A stretch of 64,000 bases of DNA from Clostridiales bacterium (GCA_012719035.1 JAAYBD010000042.1:1-64000), one strand, 5' to 3'; positions 38,611 through 48,365 are shown, counted from the stretch's first letter. Notes: generated by a model from the sequence alone, not told the origin. Numbers and translations: made by a program.

Positions 38611-41064
38611 ATGAGCAAGGTTCTCATTATAGGAGGTGTCGCAGGCGGAGCGAGCTGCGCCGCCCGGCTTCGAAGACTGGACGAGGAAGCGGAAATTATT
38701 TTGTTTGAACGCGGAGAGTATATTTCCTATGCCAACTGCGGTCTTCCTTACCATGTGGGCGATGTTATAAAGTCCCGCGATGCGCTGCTTCTGCAGACGC
38801 CTGCCGCCATGCGGGCAAAGTTCAATGTGGATGTGCGCGTAAAAAGCGAGGTCATTTCCATCGACCGGGAAAATAAAAACATTACTGTAAGGCGCGCGGA
38901 GTCAGGCGAAACTTATACCGAAAGCTATGATACGCTTGTAATATCAACAGGGTCGTCGCCTCTGCGCCCGCCAATTCCGGGAATCGATTCACCGCGCATA
39001 CAGACCCTCTGGACGGTTCCAGATACAGACCGCATACGCCAATTTGTAAATGAAAACGGTGTGAAATCCGCGGCAGTCATCGGCGGCGGATTTATAGGAC
39101 TGGAGATGGCGGAAAACCTCCGTCATATCGGGCTTTCGGTATCTATCATCGAAATGCTGGATCAGGTAATGGCACCGCTGGATTACGAGATGGCTCAGCT
39201 TCTGCATGAGAACATTGCCCAGAACGGTGTTCACCTGCATCTGGGCGACGGAGTGTCATCTTTCGCTGATTCGGGCGATAAAGTCGATATTACGCTGAAA
39301 AGCGGGAAAACCGTTTCGGCAGAGCTTGTTATACTGGCTATTGGCGTTCGTCCAAACGGGGAGCTTGCCCGTGACGCAGGACTTGATATGAACACGCGCG
39401 GCGGCATCATCGTGGACGAATACCTCCGTACTTCTGACCCGAATATATATGCCGTGGGCGATGTTATAGAGGTTGAGGACTTTATTGATAAGAGCCGAAC
39501 TATGATCCCCCTTGCCGGACCTGCCAACAAGCAGGGGCGTATTGCGGCGGATAATATCGCGGGCGGCAATGAGAAATACGAAGGTACGCAGGGCACTTCT
39601 GTCGCAAAGGTGTTCGACTTGACTGCTGCAAGCACAGGTGCCAATGAAAAAACGCTTATTAAACGCGGACTCAAAAAAGGCGAAGATTACGAGAGCGTCA
39701 TTATCACTCAAAACTCACATGCCGGCTATTATCCCGGAGCGGTTCCTATCACCTTAAAACTTCTGTTCTCCAAGGACGGGAAACGCATTTTCGGTGCTCA
39801 GGCTGTAGGTGGTGATGGGGTGGATAAGCGCATAGACACCTTGGCTGTGACCATTCGCTTGGGCGGAAGCATCAGTGATTTGAAGTCTCTTGAGCTTGCC
39901 TACGCACCGCCGTATTCTTCGGCAAAAGACCCCGTCAACATGGCAGGCTTCACCGCGGAGAATGTCCTTAGCGGCAAAATTGCCTTTGCCCCTTGGGATG
40001 CTGTTGAGAAAAACAAGGACGCTGTTCTGCTTGATGTGCGTGAAGACGCGGAACTGATGGCATATTCGGTCCCCGGCATAAAGCACATTCCGCTTGGACA
40101 GCTTCGCTCACGTCTTGGCGAGCTTGATAAGACAAAGGAAATAATAACTCTTTGTGCAATAGGCGTCCGCGCCTACAATGCCGCACGCATATTGAAAAAT
40201 AACGGCTTTGAGAATGTTAAGATATATCCCGGCGGAACGCGCTTCTATCAGTCAACGCATTATGACGAAGGGAAATCTGCGGCATTTGATGCACCGGTTT
40301 CAGACAGCGGACATGTGGATGTGAAAAATGTGCCGGTCGCTGCTATGCGGCTCGACTGCAGCGGTATGCAGTGCCCCGGTCCGATCATGAAAGTTTTTGA
40401 GACTATGAAGGACATGAAAGATGGCGGTGTTATGGAAGTCTCCGCTTCTGACCCGGGCTTTGTAAAGGACATCGGCGCATGGTGCAGACGTACGGGAAAT
40501 ACGCTGATAAGCAGCGAAAAACGCGGAAGCGACTATGTTGCATTAGTCAAAAAAGGCGGTGAGGCTTCTCCTGTCCAGACGGTGCAAAGCTCCGCTGACG
40601 GAAAGACTATCATTGTTTTTTCGGGCGATCTTGACAAGGTGCTCGCGAGCTTCATTATCGCAAACGGAGCGGCGGCTATGGGCAGACCTGTCACCATGTT
40701 CTTTACTTTCTGGGGGCTCAACGTGCTGCGCAAGCCCGAAAAGCAGAAGGTGAAAAAGACCTTTATGGAAAACATGTTCGGCTCCATGATGCCAAGGGGC
40801 AGCGGCAAGCTGAAGCTGTCAAAAATGAATATGGGCGGCATGGGGACAGCTATGATGAAGAAAATAATGCAGGACAAAAACGTGGATTCTCTTGAGACTC
40901 TCATCCGCAAAGCCATGCAGGCGGGCGTAAAAATCGTTGCCTGCACCATGAGCATGGATGTTATGGGAATCAAGGAAGAGGAACTCATCGAAGGTGTTGA
41001 GCTTGGCGGAGTCGGGGCATATCTCGGAGACGCCGAGGAGTCCAATGTCAATCTCTTCATCTGA
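38611..41064 (+). CDS. CoA-disulfide reductase-like FAD oxidoreductase fused to rhodanese, TusA and DsrE/DsrF-like domains
   Basis: FAD: VLIIGGVAGGASCAARLRRL; active-site cysteine YANCGLPYHVG; rhodanese loop LCAIGVRAY; TusA LDCSGMQCPGPIMKV; DsrE2-like ACTMSMDVMGIKEEELIEGVELGGVGAYL. Confidence 0.93.
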   Translation: MSKVLIIGGVAGGASCAARLRRLDEEAEIILFERGEYISYANCGLPYHVGDVIKSRDALLLQTPAAMRAKFNVDVRVKSEVISIDRENKNITVRRAESGETYTESYDTLVISTGSSPLRPPIPGIDSPRIQTLWTVPDTDRIRQFVNENGVKSAAVIGGGFIGLEMAENLRHIGLSVSIIEMLDQVMAPLDYEMAQLLHENIAQNGVHLHLGDGVSSFADSGDKVDITLKSGKTVSAELVILAIGVRPNGELARDAGLDMNTRGGIIVDEYLRTSDPNIYAVGDVIEVEDFIDKSRTMIPLAGPANKQGRIAADNIAGGNEKYEGTQGTSVAKVFDLTAASTGANEKTLIKRGLKKGEDYESVIITQNSHAGYYPGAVPITLKLLFSKDGKRIFGAQAVGGDGVDKRIDTLAVTIRLGGSISDLKSLELAYAPPYSSAKDPVNMAGFTAENVLSGKIAFAPWDAVEKNKDAVLLDVREDAELMAYSVPGIKHIPLGQLRSRLGELDKTKEIITLCAIGVRAYNAARILKNNGFENVKIYPGGTRFYQSTHYDEGKSAAFDAPVSDSGHVDVKNVPVAAMRLDCSGMQCPGPIMKVFETMKDMKDGGVMEVSASDPGFVKDIGAWCRRTGNTLISSEKRGSDYVALVKKGGEASPVQTVQSSADGKTIIVFSGDLDKVLASFIIANGAAAMGRPVTMFFTFWGLNVLRKPEKQKVKKTFMENMFGSMMPRGSGKLKLSKMNMGGMGTAMMKKIMQDKNVDSLETLIRKAMQAGVKIVACTMSMDVMGIKEEELIEGVELGGVGAYLGDAEESNVNLFI

Positions 41065-41135
41065 TATCGCGTAAAAATAGCGCAAAGCTATTTTGCCATA
41101 ATACATCCCTTCTCTCCTCCAAAAGGTCAAAAGCC

Positions 41136-41159
41136 TGCAGCGCCGTATAACGGCGCTGC
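41136..41159. terminator. GC-rich hairpin downstream of the CoADR-like gene
   Basis: GCAGCGCCGT-ata-ACGGCGCTGC; weak downstream U-tract. Confidence 0.5.
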
Positions 41160-41345
41160 GGGTGACCTGTTTTCGCACTGCAAAAAAACACTCTCCGAAG
41201 CCGCAGATGCAGCGGGACGCCTGTATCGAAATTTATTGCTCTTTTTTCTACAATGTGGTATATTATTGATGTAATTTACAAACCGTACTGACATCGAAGA
41301 TGTATTTCTGAAATGGAAGGCAGTTGAGAATGGCAATTATGCTGT

Positions 41346-41371
41346 TTGCGCCTGCCCGGGCGCAATTTTTT
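41346..41371 (+). terminator. Intrinsic terminator-like hairpin in the leader of the TM1266-type gene
   Basis: TTGCGCC-tgcccg-GGCGCAA followed by TTTTTT, ending about 10 nt before the aaggagg RBS. Confidence 0.65.
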
Positions 41372-41395
41372 ATTGTGAAAGGAGGGTTTGAGGCT

Positions 41396-41680
41396 ATGTG
41401 TGCCGCAGAATCTCAGGAGAATAGACTTGCCATGATAGCTATCGTAGTGGAAAACTACGACTCCGTTGAAAAGCTGAATAAGCTGCTGCACGACAACGGA
41501 AGATATATCATAGGACGCACCGGGATACCCTGCAGGAACAGGGAAGTATCCCTTATCAGCGTAGCCATGGACGCTCCCGGTGACGTAATAAGCTCCCTGT
41601 CCGGAAAGCTCGGGATGCTCCCCGGTGTCAACGCAAAGACTGTTTATGCAAAGACTTCGCATCAGGGGGAACGGATTTAG
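41396..41680 (+). CDS. TM1266-type iron-only hydrogenase system putative regulator
   Basis: ACT/NikR-C-like short protein: MIAIVVENYDSVEKLNKLLHDNGRYIIGRTGIPCRNREVSLISVAMDAPGDVISSLSGKLGMLPGVNAKTVYAK. Confidence 0.88.
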   Translation: MCAAESQENRLAMIAIVVENYDSVEKLNKLLHDNGRYIIGRTGIPCRNREVSLISVAMDAPGDVISSLSGKLGMLPGVNAKTVYAKTSHQGERI

Positions 41681-41742
41681 CGGAGTTTAACGCAAATAGG
41701 TCTTATGTACGGCTTGATTTTGATTTTGAAAGGGAGAAGCAT

Positions 41743-42780
41743 ATGAAAAAGAACAAACTGACCATTGCACTGTGCCTTGTATTGGCACTGGCTCTGTTGG
41801 GCGGCTGCGCTCAGAAAGCCGCATCGCCTACAGATATTTCCGGAGACACAGTCTCCTCCGCGATTCCGTCGCCTGAGCAGGTTAAGGTGGCAGTAGCCGG
41901 TTTAGCAGGTCCCACCTCTATAGGAATGATAAAAATGATTTCCGAAAAGGCGATGAACAGCGAAGAGTATGCGGTAAACTATGAAGTTGCTAACGCACCC
42001 GATGTCCTTACGGGAAAGCTGATAAGCGGCGAAATCCAGATAGCGGCGCTGCCTACTAATGCCGCATCGGTGCTTTACAACAAAACAGAAGGACAGGTTC
42101 AGTTCCTTGCACAGAACACGCTCAGCGTCCTCTACCTTGTCGGAAAAGATGCGGCAGGTGTTTCCTCAATTAAGGACTTGGAGGGAAAAAACCTTGCTTT
42201 GAGCGGCAGCGGCAGTGTTCCCGAGTATGCCGTACAATACATTCTTGACAAAGCGGGAATCAAGGATTCCGTAACTCTCAATTTTTTGACAGACCACGCT
42301 TCCGTTGCGCAGACGCTGCTTGCAGGCGATGCGGAGCTTGCGATACTTCCACAGCCCTTTGTTACACAGGTTCTCTCAAAGAATGCGGATATGAAGATCC
42401 TGCTTGAAATCAACAAAGAGTGGGATAAGGCATCTGAGGGAAACAGCGTTCTCTCTATGGGCTGCCTTGCTGTACGCAAGGATTTTGCAGATGCAAACCC
42501 CGAATTTATAGCCGAGTTCTTAAAACAATATGAAGCTTCCGTAAAATTTGTTAACGAAAATCCGAAGGAAGCAGCTCAAATGGTGGCTGATGCAGGTATT
42601 ATCGCCTCTGCCGAAGTCGTTGAAAAGGCGATACCTTATTGCAACATAGTTTACAAAAATGCACAGGATGCAAAGACGGAGATAAACGGATTTTTGCAAG
42701 TGCTTTATGATTTTAGTCCGGCGTCTGTAGGAGGAAAGCTGCCTGATGACGGCTTCTACTACGAATCGGTCAAACAGTAA
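41743..42780 (+). CDS. ABC transporter substrate-binding lipoprotein (NMT1/SsuA-like)
   Basis: Lipobox LLGGC; IKDLEGKNLALSGSGSVPEYAVQYILDKAGI...LPQPFVTQVL typical of SsuA/TauA/THI5-like SBPs. Confidence 0.88.
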   Translation: MKKNKLTIALCLVLALALLGGCAQKAASPTDISGDTVSSAIPSPEQVKVAVAGLAGPTSIGMIKMISEKAMNSEEYAVNYEVANAPDVLTGKLISGEIQIAALPTNAASVLYNKTEGQVQFLAQNTLSVLYLVGKDAAGVSSIKDLEGKNLALSGSGSVPEYAVQYILDKAGIKDSVTLNFLTDHASVAQTLLAGDAELAILPQPFVTQVLSKNADMKILLEINKEWDKASEGNSVLSMGCLAVRKDFADANPEFIAEFLKQYEASVKFVNENPKEAAQMVADAGIIASAEVVEKAIPYCNIVYKNAQDAKTEINGFLQVLYDFSPASVGGKLPDDGFYYESVKQ

Positions 42781-42781
42781 G

Positions 42782-43561
42782 ATGAAGGGCGAGAAAGCCA
42801 ATTTGTCCCGACCCGCCTTCGCCATATGGCGAAGGCGGGTATTGGTAGTTATTTTGTGGACAGCAGTCTGGGAAATAATGTACCATATTATTGGCAGGGA
42901 CATCTACTTTCCATCGCCCCTGTCCACAGTACAGACCTTTTTCGCCCTGATAACGGAAAAGGCAACATGGTCGACTATTGCGTACAGTGCATACAGGACG
43001 CTTTTTGCTCTTTGCGCTTCTGTGCTTTTGGGGATACTGTTCGGCATTGTCTGCGGACTGAGCCGCACGATGTATAACATTTTCAATCCCCTTGTCGTGG
43101 TTCTGAAATCCACACCCGTCGTATCTGTTATCATAATTGCTATAATATGGTTCCACTCTACCTATGTGCCTGTTTTTTCGGGGTTTTTGATGTGCTTTCC
43201 AATCGTATTCACAGGAACCGTAGCCGGAATCCGAAACACAGACCCAAAGCTTATAGAGATGTGCAGGTTTTACAAAGTCGGGCGTTTCGATACTTTGCGT
43301 TCCCTGTATCTGCGTTCCTCTGTGCCGTACATTAACGCTTCAGTCGTTTCCGCTATCGGTATCTGCTGGAAAGCTGTTGCGGCGGCAGAGGTTTTAAGCA
43401 TGCCTGTGTTTTCGATTGGTGCGAAGCTTTATTTTGCAAAAACCTATCTTGATCCGGCTTCGCTTTTTGCGTGGACATTCATCATAATACTTCTGAGCTA
43501 CTTTTTCGAAACAATTTACGCTAAGGTGTCGGGATATGATAAAACTGGAAAATATCAGTAA
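42782..43561 (+). CDS. ABC transporter permease (SsuC/TauC-like)
   Basis: Multi-TM, STIAYSAYRTLFALCASVLLGILFGIVCGLS...AAAEVLSMPVFSIGAKLYFAKTYLD. Confidence 0.88.
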   Translation: MKGEKANLSRPAFAIWRRRVLVVILWTAVWEIMYHIIGRDIYFPSPLSTVQTFFALITEKATWSTIAYSAYRTLFALCASVLLGILFGIVCGLSRTMYNIFNPLVVVLKSTPVVSVIIIAIIWFHSTYVPVFSGFLMCFPIVFTGTVAGIRNTDPKLIEMCRFYKVGRFDTLRSLYLRSSVPYINASVVSAIGICWKAVAAAEVLSMPVFSIGAKLYFAKTYLDPASLFAWTFIIILLSYFFETIYAKVSGYDKTGKYQ

Positions 43562-44261
43562 AGAATACGGCGGCAAGAATCTGTTTTCAAATTTTTCAGC
43601 CGAGTTTGAGGAGCACAGGGTTTCCTGCATCCTTGGAGCTTCCGGCGTGGGGAAAACAACGCTCATAAATTTTCTTGCAGGGCTGGTCACACCCGACAGC
43701 GGCAGGATAAATTTTTCGTCTGATACACCGCTGCGTGCTTCCTATGTTTTTCAGGAGCCGAGGCTTTTGCCTTGGTATAATGTTCATGACAACCTTGACC
43801 TTATTCTGAGGAATGCGCGTCCTCTAAGCAATGGGAAAAAAGTGAACAGACAAAAACTATACACAAAAGAAGAGCGTGCAAAACTTATAAAGCAGCAGCT
43901 TCGCCTCGTGGGTCTTGAAGATTACGAGTTCTCTGCGATCTCCGAGCTTTCGGGCGGCATGATCCAGAGAGTGGCTCTTTGCAGGGCGTTTTTGTATCCC
44001 GCTGATATCCTCTTGCTGGACGAACCTTTCAAAGGACAGGACACGAGACTCAAGGAAGAACTGTACGAGACATTTTTCCGCTCATATGAAAATGACAGCA
44101 TGCGCCGAACGGTGCTTTTTGTAACGCATGATATATCCGAAGCTCTGCGCCTTTCTGATGCTATCTATGTCCTTTCGGGAAGACCTGCGGGAATTGCTGG
44201 GAAATTTGAGCGCAGGGAATTCGATGAGGACACTGAGAACAAAATAAAAGCATTAATCTAA
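43536..44261 (+). CDS. ABC transporter ATP-binding protein (SsuB/TauB-like)
   Basis: Walker A GASGVGKTTL, signature LSGGMIQRVALCRAFL, Walker B ILLLDEPFKGQD. Confidence 0.93.
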   Translation: MIKLENISKEYGGKNLFSNFSAEFEEHRVSCILGASGVGKTTLINFLAGLVTPDSGRINFSSDTPLRASYVFQEPRLLPWYNVHDNLDLILRNARPLSNGKKVNRQKLYTKEERAKLIKQQLRLVGLEDYEFSAISELSGGMIQRVALCRAFLYPADILLLDEPFKGQDTRLKEELYETFFRSYENDSMRRTVLFVTHDISEALRLSDAIYVLSGRPAGIAGKFERREFDEDTENKIKALI

Positions 44262-44273
44262 TAATCAAATAGA

Positions 44274-44312
44274 ACATCCCCGTCCGATATTATCAGACGG
44301 GGATGTTTTTCT
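44274..44312. terminator. Bidirectional terminator between ABC operon and hydA
   Basis: ACATCCCCGTC-cgatattatca-GACGGGGATGT then TTTTC. Confidence 0.85.
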
Positions 44313-44358
44313 TTATTAATTTATGTTTCCATATAGGAAAACACTTCTCGCAAATCCC

Positions 44359-46116
44359 TTATTCGCCGGAAAAGCGGGATTTTTGGGTGTAGTGGGTGTG
44401 GAGAAGCTCGTGAGCCTTGTGGCTGCCCGGCTTTTCCAGATAGGAGTCGTAAATTTCCTTGAGAATGGGGTTATCGTGGGACTTGCGCATGGCCATATCG
44501 GAATCCTGCGAATAGAGCGCCTTTGCACGCATCGCCTTGAGGTCCACATTGTTGCGAACGCTTGCGGGCTGGAGGGGCTGACCGCCGCCGTTGACACAGC
44601 CGCCGGGGCAGGCCATGACTTCGATGAAGTGGTAGTTCTTTTCACCGCGCTTGATGGATTCAAGAACTTCCTTGGCATTTTTCAGGCCGGAGGTAACAGC
44701 GACGTTGAGCGTTAGGTCGCCGACTTTATAAGTCCTCTCCTTGACAGCGTCCGTGCCGCGGACGTCCGTAAACTCAACGGGAGCATTGGGGTCGCCCGTA
44801 ATCCACTCCGCAGCGGTGCGGAGTGCTGCTTCCATAACGCCGCCGGTTGCGCCGAAGATGACGGCGGCGCCGGTGGAGATGCCGAGAGGATCGTCAAACT
44901 TCTCATCGGGCAGGTTTGCAAAGTCGATGCCCGCGCGCTCGATCATTCTGCCAAGCTCGCGTGTGGTCAGTGCAACATCGACATCGGGAACGCCGTTTAC
45001 AGACTGCTCCTCGCGCTTGCACTCGTACTTTTTCGCGGTGCAGGGCATAATGCTGACCATGAAAATATTCTTCGGGTCAATGCCCAGCTTTTCGGCATAC
45101 CAGCTCTTGGTGAGCGCACCGAACATCTGCTGAGGAGATTTGCATGTAGAGAGATTGTCGATGAACTCTGGATAATAGTGCTCGCAATAGTTTATCCAGC
45201 CGGGTGAGCAGGATGTGATGAGGGGAAGCGTCCCGCCGGTCTTAATGCGCTCAACCAGCTCGTTTGCCTCCTCAACTATGGTGAGGTCTGCGGAAAGGTC
45301 AGTGTCGAACACATCGTCAAAGCCGAGGCGGCGGAGCGCCGCGACCATCTTGCCCTCGACATTCGTGCCGATGGGCATATTGAAGCACTCGCCGAGCGTT
45401 GCGCGGATAGAGGGCGCCGTCTGAACGACAACGCGCTTTTCGGGGTCAGAAAGAGCCGCCCATACCTTGTCCGTATCGTCTTTTTCCTGAAGCGCGCCTG
45501 TGGGACAGGCAACGATGCACTGACCGCAGGAGACGCAGGCGACGGTGCTTAAAGGAGCATCGAAAGCGCTGCCGATGTGTGTGTCGAAACCGCGCTTGTT
45601 GACGCCGATGACCGCAGCGTCCTGAATGTGGTCGCAGACGGCAGTGCAGCGGCGGCAGAGGATACACTTTGAGTTGTCGCGTATCATATGCGTAGCCGAA
45701 TCGTCTATGCTGCTCGGAGTTTTCAAGCCGTCGAATATGGACTCGTCGTCAACGCCGTAGTCCCGGCAGAGTTTCTGAAGTTCGCAGCTGCCGGAGCGTA
45801 CACAGCTCAGACATTCGCGGCGGTGGTTGGAAAGCAGAAGCTGAAGATTTATCTTGCGCGCATCAAAAACGCGTCTGCTGTTTGTGATGACCTCCATGCC
45901 CTCGGCAACGGGGAAAACACAGGCCGCGTTCAGTTTGGGAGAACCCTTGATCTCGACGACGCACATGCGGCAGGCGCCGATCTCGTTGATGTCTTTAAGA
46001 TAACAGAGAGTGGGGATGTCTATATTTGCTTCGCGGGCTGCCTGCAGGATGGTTGAACCTTCGGGTACGGTCACTTTCATCCCGTTTATAGTGAGATTTA
46101 CCATTTTCATTTCCAT
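44359..46116 (-). CDS. hydA: NADH-dependent [FeFe] hydrogenase large subunit (HydA type, group A3-like)
   Basis: 2Fe-2S ferredoxin N-terminus (LCYLKDINEIGACRMCVVEIKG), His-Cys cluster, 2x[4Fe-4S], H-cluster motifs TSCSPGW, MPCTAKKYE, EVMACPGGCVNGGGQ, C-terminal small-subunit-like region. Confidence 0.96.
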   Translation of the reverse strand: MEMKMVNLTINGMKVTVPEGSTILQAAREANIDIPTLCYLKDINEIGACRMCVVEIKGSPKLNAACVFPVAEGMEVITNSRRVFDARKINLQLLLSNHRRECLSCVRSGSCELQKLCRDYGVDDESIFDGLKTPSSIDDSATHMIRDNSKCILCRRCTAVCDHIQDAAVIGVNKRGFDTHIGSAFDAPLSTVACVSCGQCIVACPTGALQEKDDTDKVWAALSDPEKRVVVQTAPSIRATLGECFNMPIGTNVEGKMVAALRRLGFDDVFDTDLSADLTIVEEANELVERIKTGGTLPLITSCSPGWINYCEHYYPEFIDNLSTCKSPQQMFGALTKSWYAEKLGIDPKNIFMVSIMPCTAKKYECKREEQSVNGVPDVDVALTTRELGRMIERAGIDFANLPDEKFDDPLGISTGAAVIFGATGGVMEAALRTAAEWITGDPNAPVEFTDVRGTDAVKERTYKVGDLTLNVAVTSGLKNAKEVLESIKRGEKNYHFIEVMACPGGCVNGGGQPLQPASVRNNVDLKAMRAKALYSQDSDMAMRKSHDNPILKEIYDSYLEKPGSHKAHELLHTHYTQKSRFSGE

Positions 46117-46128
46117 ATCCTCCTCTCC

Positions 46129-47916
46129 TTATCTTTTTGAGACTGCGGCAAATTTGCAGCTGTCGATGCAGGCGCCGCACTTTATGCACTTTTCAGTGTC
46201 GATTACATGTGCCTTCTTGACCTCGCCTGTGATGGCGGATGTCGGGCAGTTGCGTGCGCAGAGCGTGCAGCCCTTGCACTTGTCGGGGTCGATGTAGAAG
46301 CTGAGCAGCTTCTTGCAGACGCCGGCGGGACAGCGCTTGTCGACCACATGTGCCTCGTATTCATCGCGGAAGAAGCGCAGTGTTGACAAAACGGGGTTCG
46401 GAGCAGTCTGTCCGAGACCACAGAGGGCGTTTTCCTTGATGTAGTAGCAGAGACTTTCCAGCCTGTCCAAATCTTCAAGCTCCGCCTGCCCGGAGATGAT
46501 GTTGTCGAGCATTTCGAGCATGCGGCGTATGCCGATGCGGCAGGGAGTGCACTTTCCGCAGCTTTCGTCAACGGTGAATTCGAGGAAGAACTTTGCGATG
46601 TCGACCATGCAGTTGTCCTCGTCCATGACGATCATTCCGCCGGAACCCATGATGGAGCCGATGGCAATCAGGTTGTCATAGTCGACTGGCACGTCCATGT
46701 GCGCCGCAGGGATGCAGCCGCCGGAGGGACCGCCGGTCTGTACTGCCTTGAACTTCTTGCCGTTGGGTATGCCGCCGCCGATCTCCTCAACGATTTCACG
46801 CAGGGTGGTGCCCATGGGGACTTCGACAAGACCCGTGTGGTTTATCTTTCCGCCAAGCGCAAACACCTTGGTACCCTTGGATTTCTCCGTTCCCATGGAT
46901 GCAAACCAATCTGCACCGTTTAGGATTATGCAGGGAATATTGGCATATGTTTCGACGTTGTTGATGATGGTGGGCTTGCCGAAAAGTCCCTTGACCGCGG
47001 GGAAGGGAGGACGGGGACGGGGGTCGCCGCGTTTGCCTTCGATGGAGTTCAAAAGGGCTGTTTCCTCGCCGCAGACGAAGGCGCCTGCGCCCAAGCGTAT
47101 ATCTACATCGAAGCTGAAATCTGTTCCGAGAATGTTTTTGCCAAGGAGTCCCGCTTCTCTTGCCTGCTCGATGGCGATTTTAAGGCGCTTGACGGCGATG
47201 GGGTACTCCGCGCGGACATAAACATAACCGTAGGATGCACCTATCGCGTAACCTGCAATCGCCATAGCTTCGAGAACGCTGTGCGGGTCGCCTTCAAGAA
47301 CGCTGCGGTCCATAAAGGCGCCTGGGTCGCCCTCGTCGGCGTTGCAGCAGACGTATTTCTCGTCTCCGGACTGAGCCGCGGCAAAACTCCACTTTTTTCC
47401 GGTGGGGAAGCCGCCGCCGCCGCGGCCGCGCAGTCCGCTGTCGGTGATCGTCTTTATAACATCTTCCGGCTTCATCTCGGTAAGAGCCTTGGCAAGTGCC
47501 ATGTAGCCGTCATATGCTATGTATTCTTTGATGTTTTCTGGGTCTATTATTCCGCAGTTGCGCAGGGCAACGCGTTTTTGTTTGCGGTAGAAGTCTGTCT
47601 TATCCAAACTGAGGATGGTGTCTTCGGCGACCGTTTCGCTGTAAAGGAGACGCTTTACAAGCCTGCCCTTGAGCAGATGCTCCTCAACGATTTCTTTTAT
47701 ATCCTCAAGCTTTACCTGAGAATAAAAAGCTCCTTCGGGGTATACGACAACAACGGGACCCAGCGCGCACAGACCGAAGCAGCCTGTCTGTATGACCTTT
47801 ACTTCTTCGCTGAGGCCGGCGGAAGCCAGTTCGGCTTCAAAACGATCGAAAAGTTTGTCGCTTCCGGAGGAATGACAGCCGGTACCGCCGCAAACGAGGA
47901 CATGTGAGCGAACCAT
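46129..47916 (-). CDS. hydB: NuoF-like NADH-binding hydrogenase subunit (HydB)
   Basis: 2Fe-2S thioredoxin-like N-terminus, GLRGRGGGGFPTGKKW, GAGAYVCGEETAL-type motif (GAGAFVCGEETALLNSIEGKRGDPRPRPPFP), ESCGKCTPCRIG, C-terminal 2x[4Fe-4S]. Confidence 0.96.
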   Translation of the reverse strand: MVRSHVLVCGGTGCHSSGSDKLFDRFEAELASAGLSEEVKVIQTGCFGLCALGPVVVVYPEGAFYSQVKLEDIKEIVEEHLLKGRLVKRLLYSETVAEDTILSLDKTDFYRKQKRVALRNCGIIDPENIKEYIAYDGYMALAKALTEMKPEDVIKTITDSGLRGRGGGGFPTGKKWSFAAAQSGDEKYVCCNADEGDPGAFMDRSVLEGDPHSVLEAMAIAGYAIGASYGYVYVRAEYPIAVKRLKIAIEQAREAGLLGKNILGTDFSFDVDIRLGAGAFVCGEETALLNSIEGKRGDPRPRPPFPAVKGLFGKPTIINNVETYANIPCIILNGADWFASMGTEKSKGTKVFALGGKINHTGLVEVPMGTTLREIVEEIGGGIPNGKKFKAVQTGGPSGGCIPAAHMDVPVDYDNLIAIGSIMGSGGMIVMDEDNCMVDIAKFFLEFTVDESCGKCTPCRIGIRRMLEMLDNIISGQAELEDLDRLESLCYYIKENALCGLGQTAPNPVLSTLRFFRDEYEAHVVDKRCPAGVCKKLLSFYIDPDKCKGCTLCARNCPTSAITGEVKKAHVIDTEKCIKCGACIDSCKFAAVSKR

Positions 47917-47928
47917 AATACTACCTCC

Positions 47929-48300
47929 TTAATTCGCGTTGGCGCCGATGGTATATTCAACCACAGGATTGCCGTTTACTACGTGCTGTGCAACGATCTT
48001 GGGAACTTTTTCGGGCGTGACGTATACATAGGTGGTCTTTGTTCCGTCGGCATCATAAATCTCGACCACCGGCTCAAACTGACAGATGCCGATGCAGCCG
48101 GTTTGAGAGACAACGATATCGGTAAGCTTGCGGGTTTCGAGCTCTTTGACAAAAGCGGTAAGTACGGGGCGGGCGCCTGCCGCGATGCCGCAGGTTGCCA
48201 TGCCGACGAGGATTCTCATGCGGTATTCGCCGTCTTTGCGTACGCCGATTTTTGTCTTCATCTCGTCGCGCAAAGCCTGAAGTTCTGCTAAAGTCTTCAT
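47929..48300 (-). CDS. Stand-alone [2Fe-2S] thioredoxin-like ferredoxin of the hydrogenase operon
   Basis: ATCGIAAGARPVLTAFVKEL and SQTGCIGICQFEPVVEIY cysteine pattern. Confidence 0.88.
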   Translation of the reverse strand: MKTLAELQALRDEMKTKIGVRKDGEYRMRILVGMATCGIAAGARPVLTAFVKELETRKLTDIVVSQTGCIGICQFEPVVEIYDADGTKTTYVYVTPEKVPKIVAQHVVNGNPVVEYTIGANAN

Positions 48301-48365
48301 CTTTGGACTACCTCCTGAATTGTTGGGACCGCCCGAAGGCGCTCCTGATTGTTTTGTTGGACCGG

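Noticed and set aside
46697-47221. 174-aa plus-strand ORF opposite hydB
   Set aside because: Opposite a highly conserved NuoF-like gene; low-complexity, no domain.
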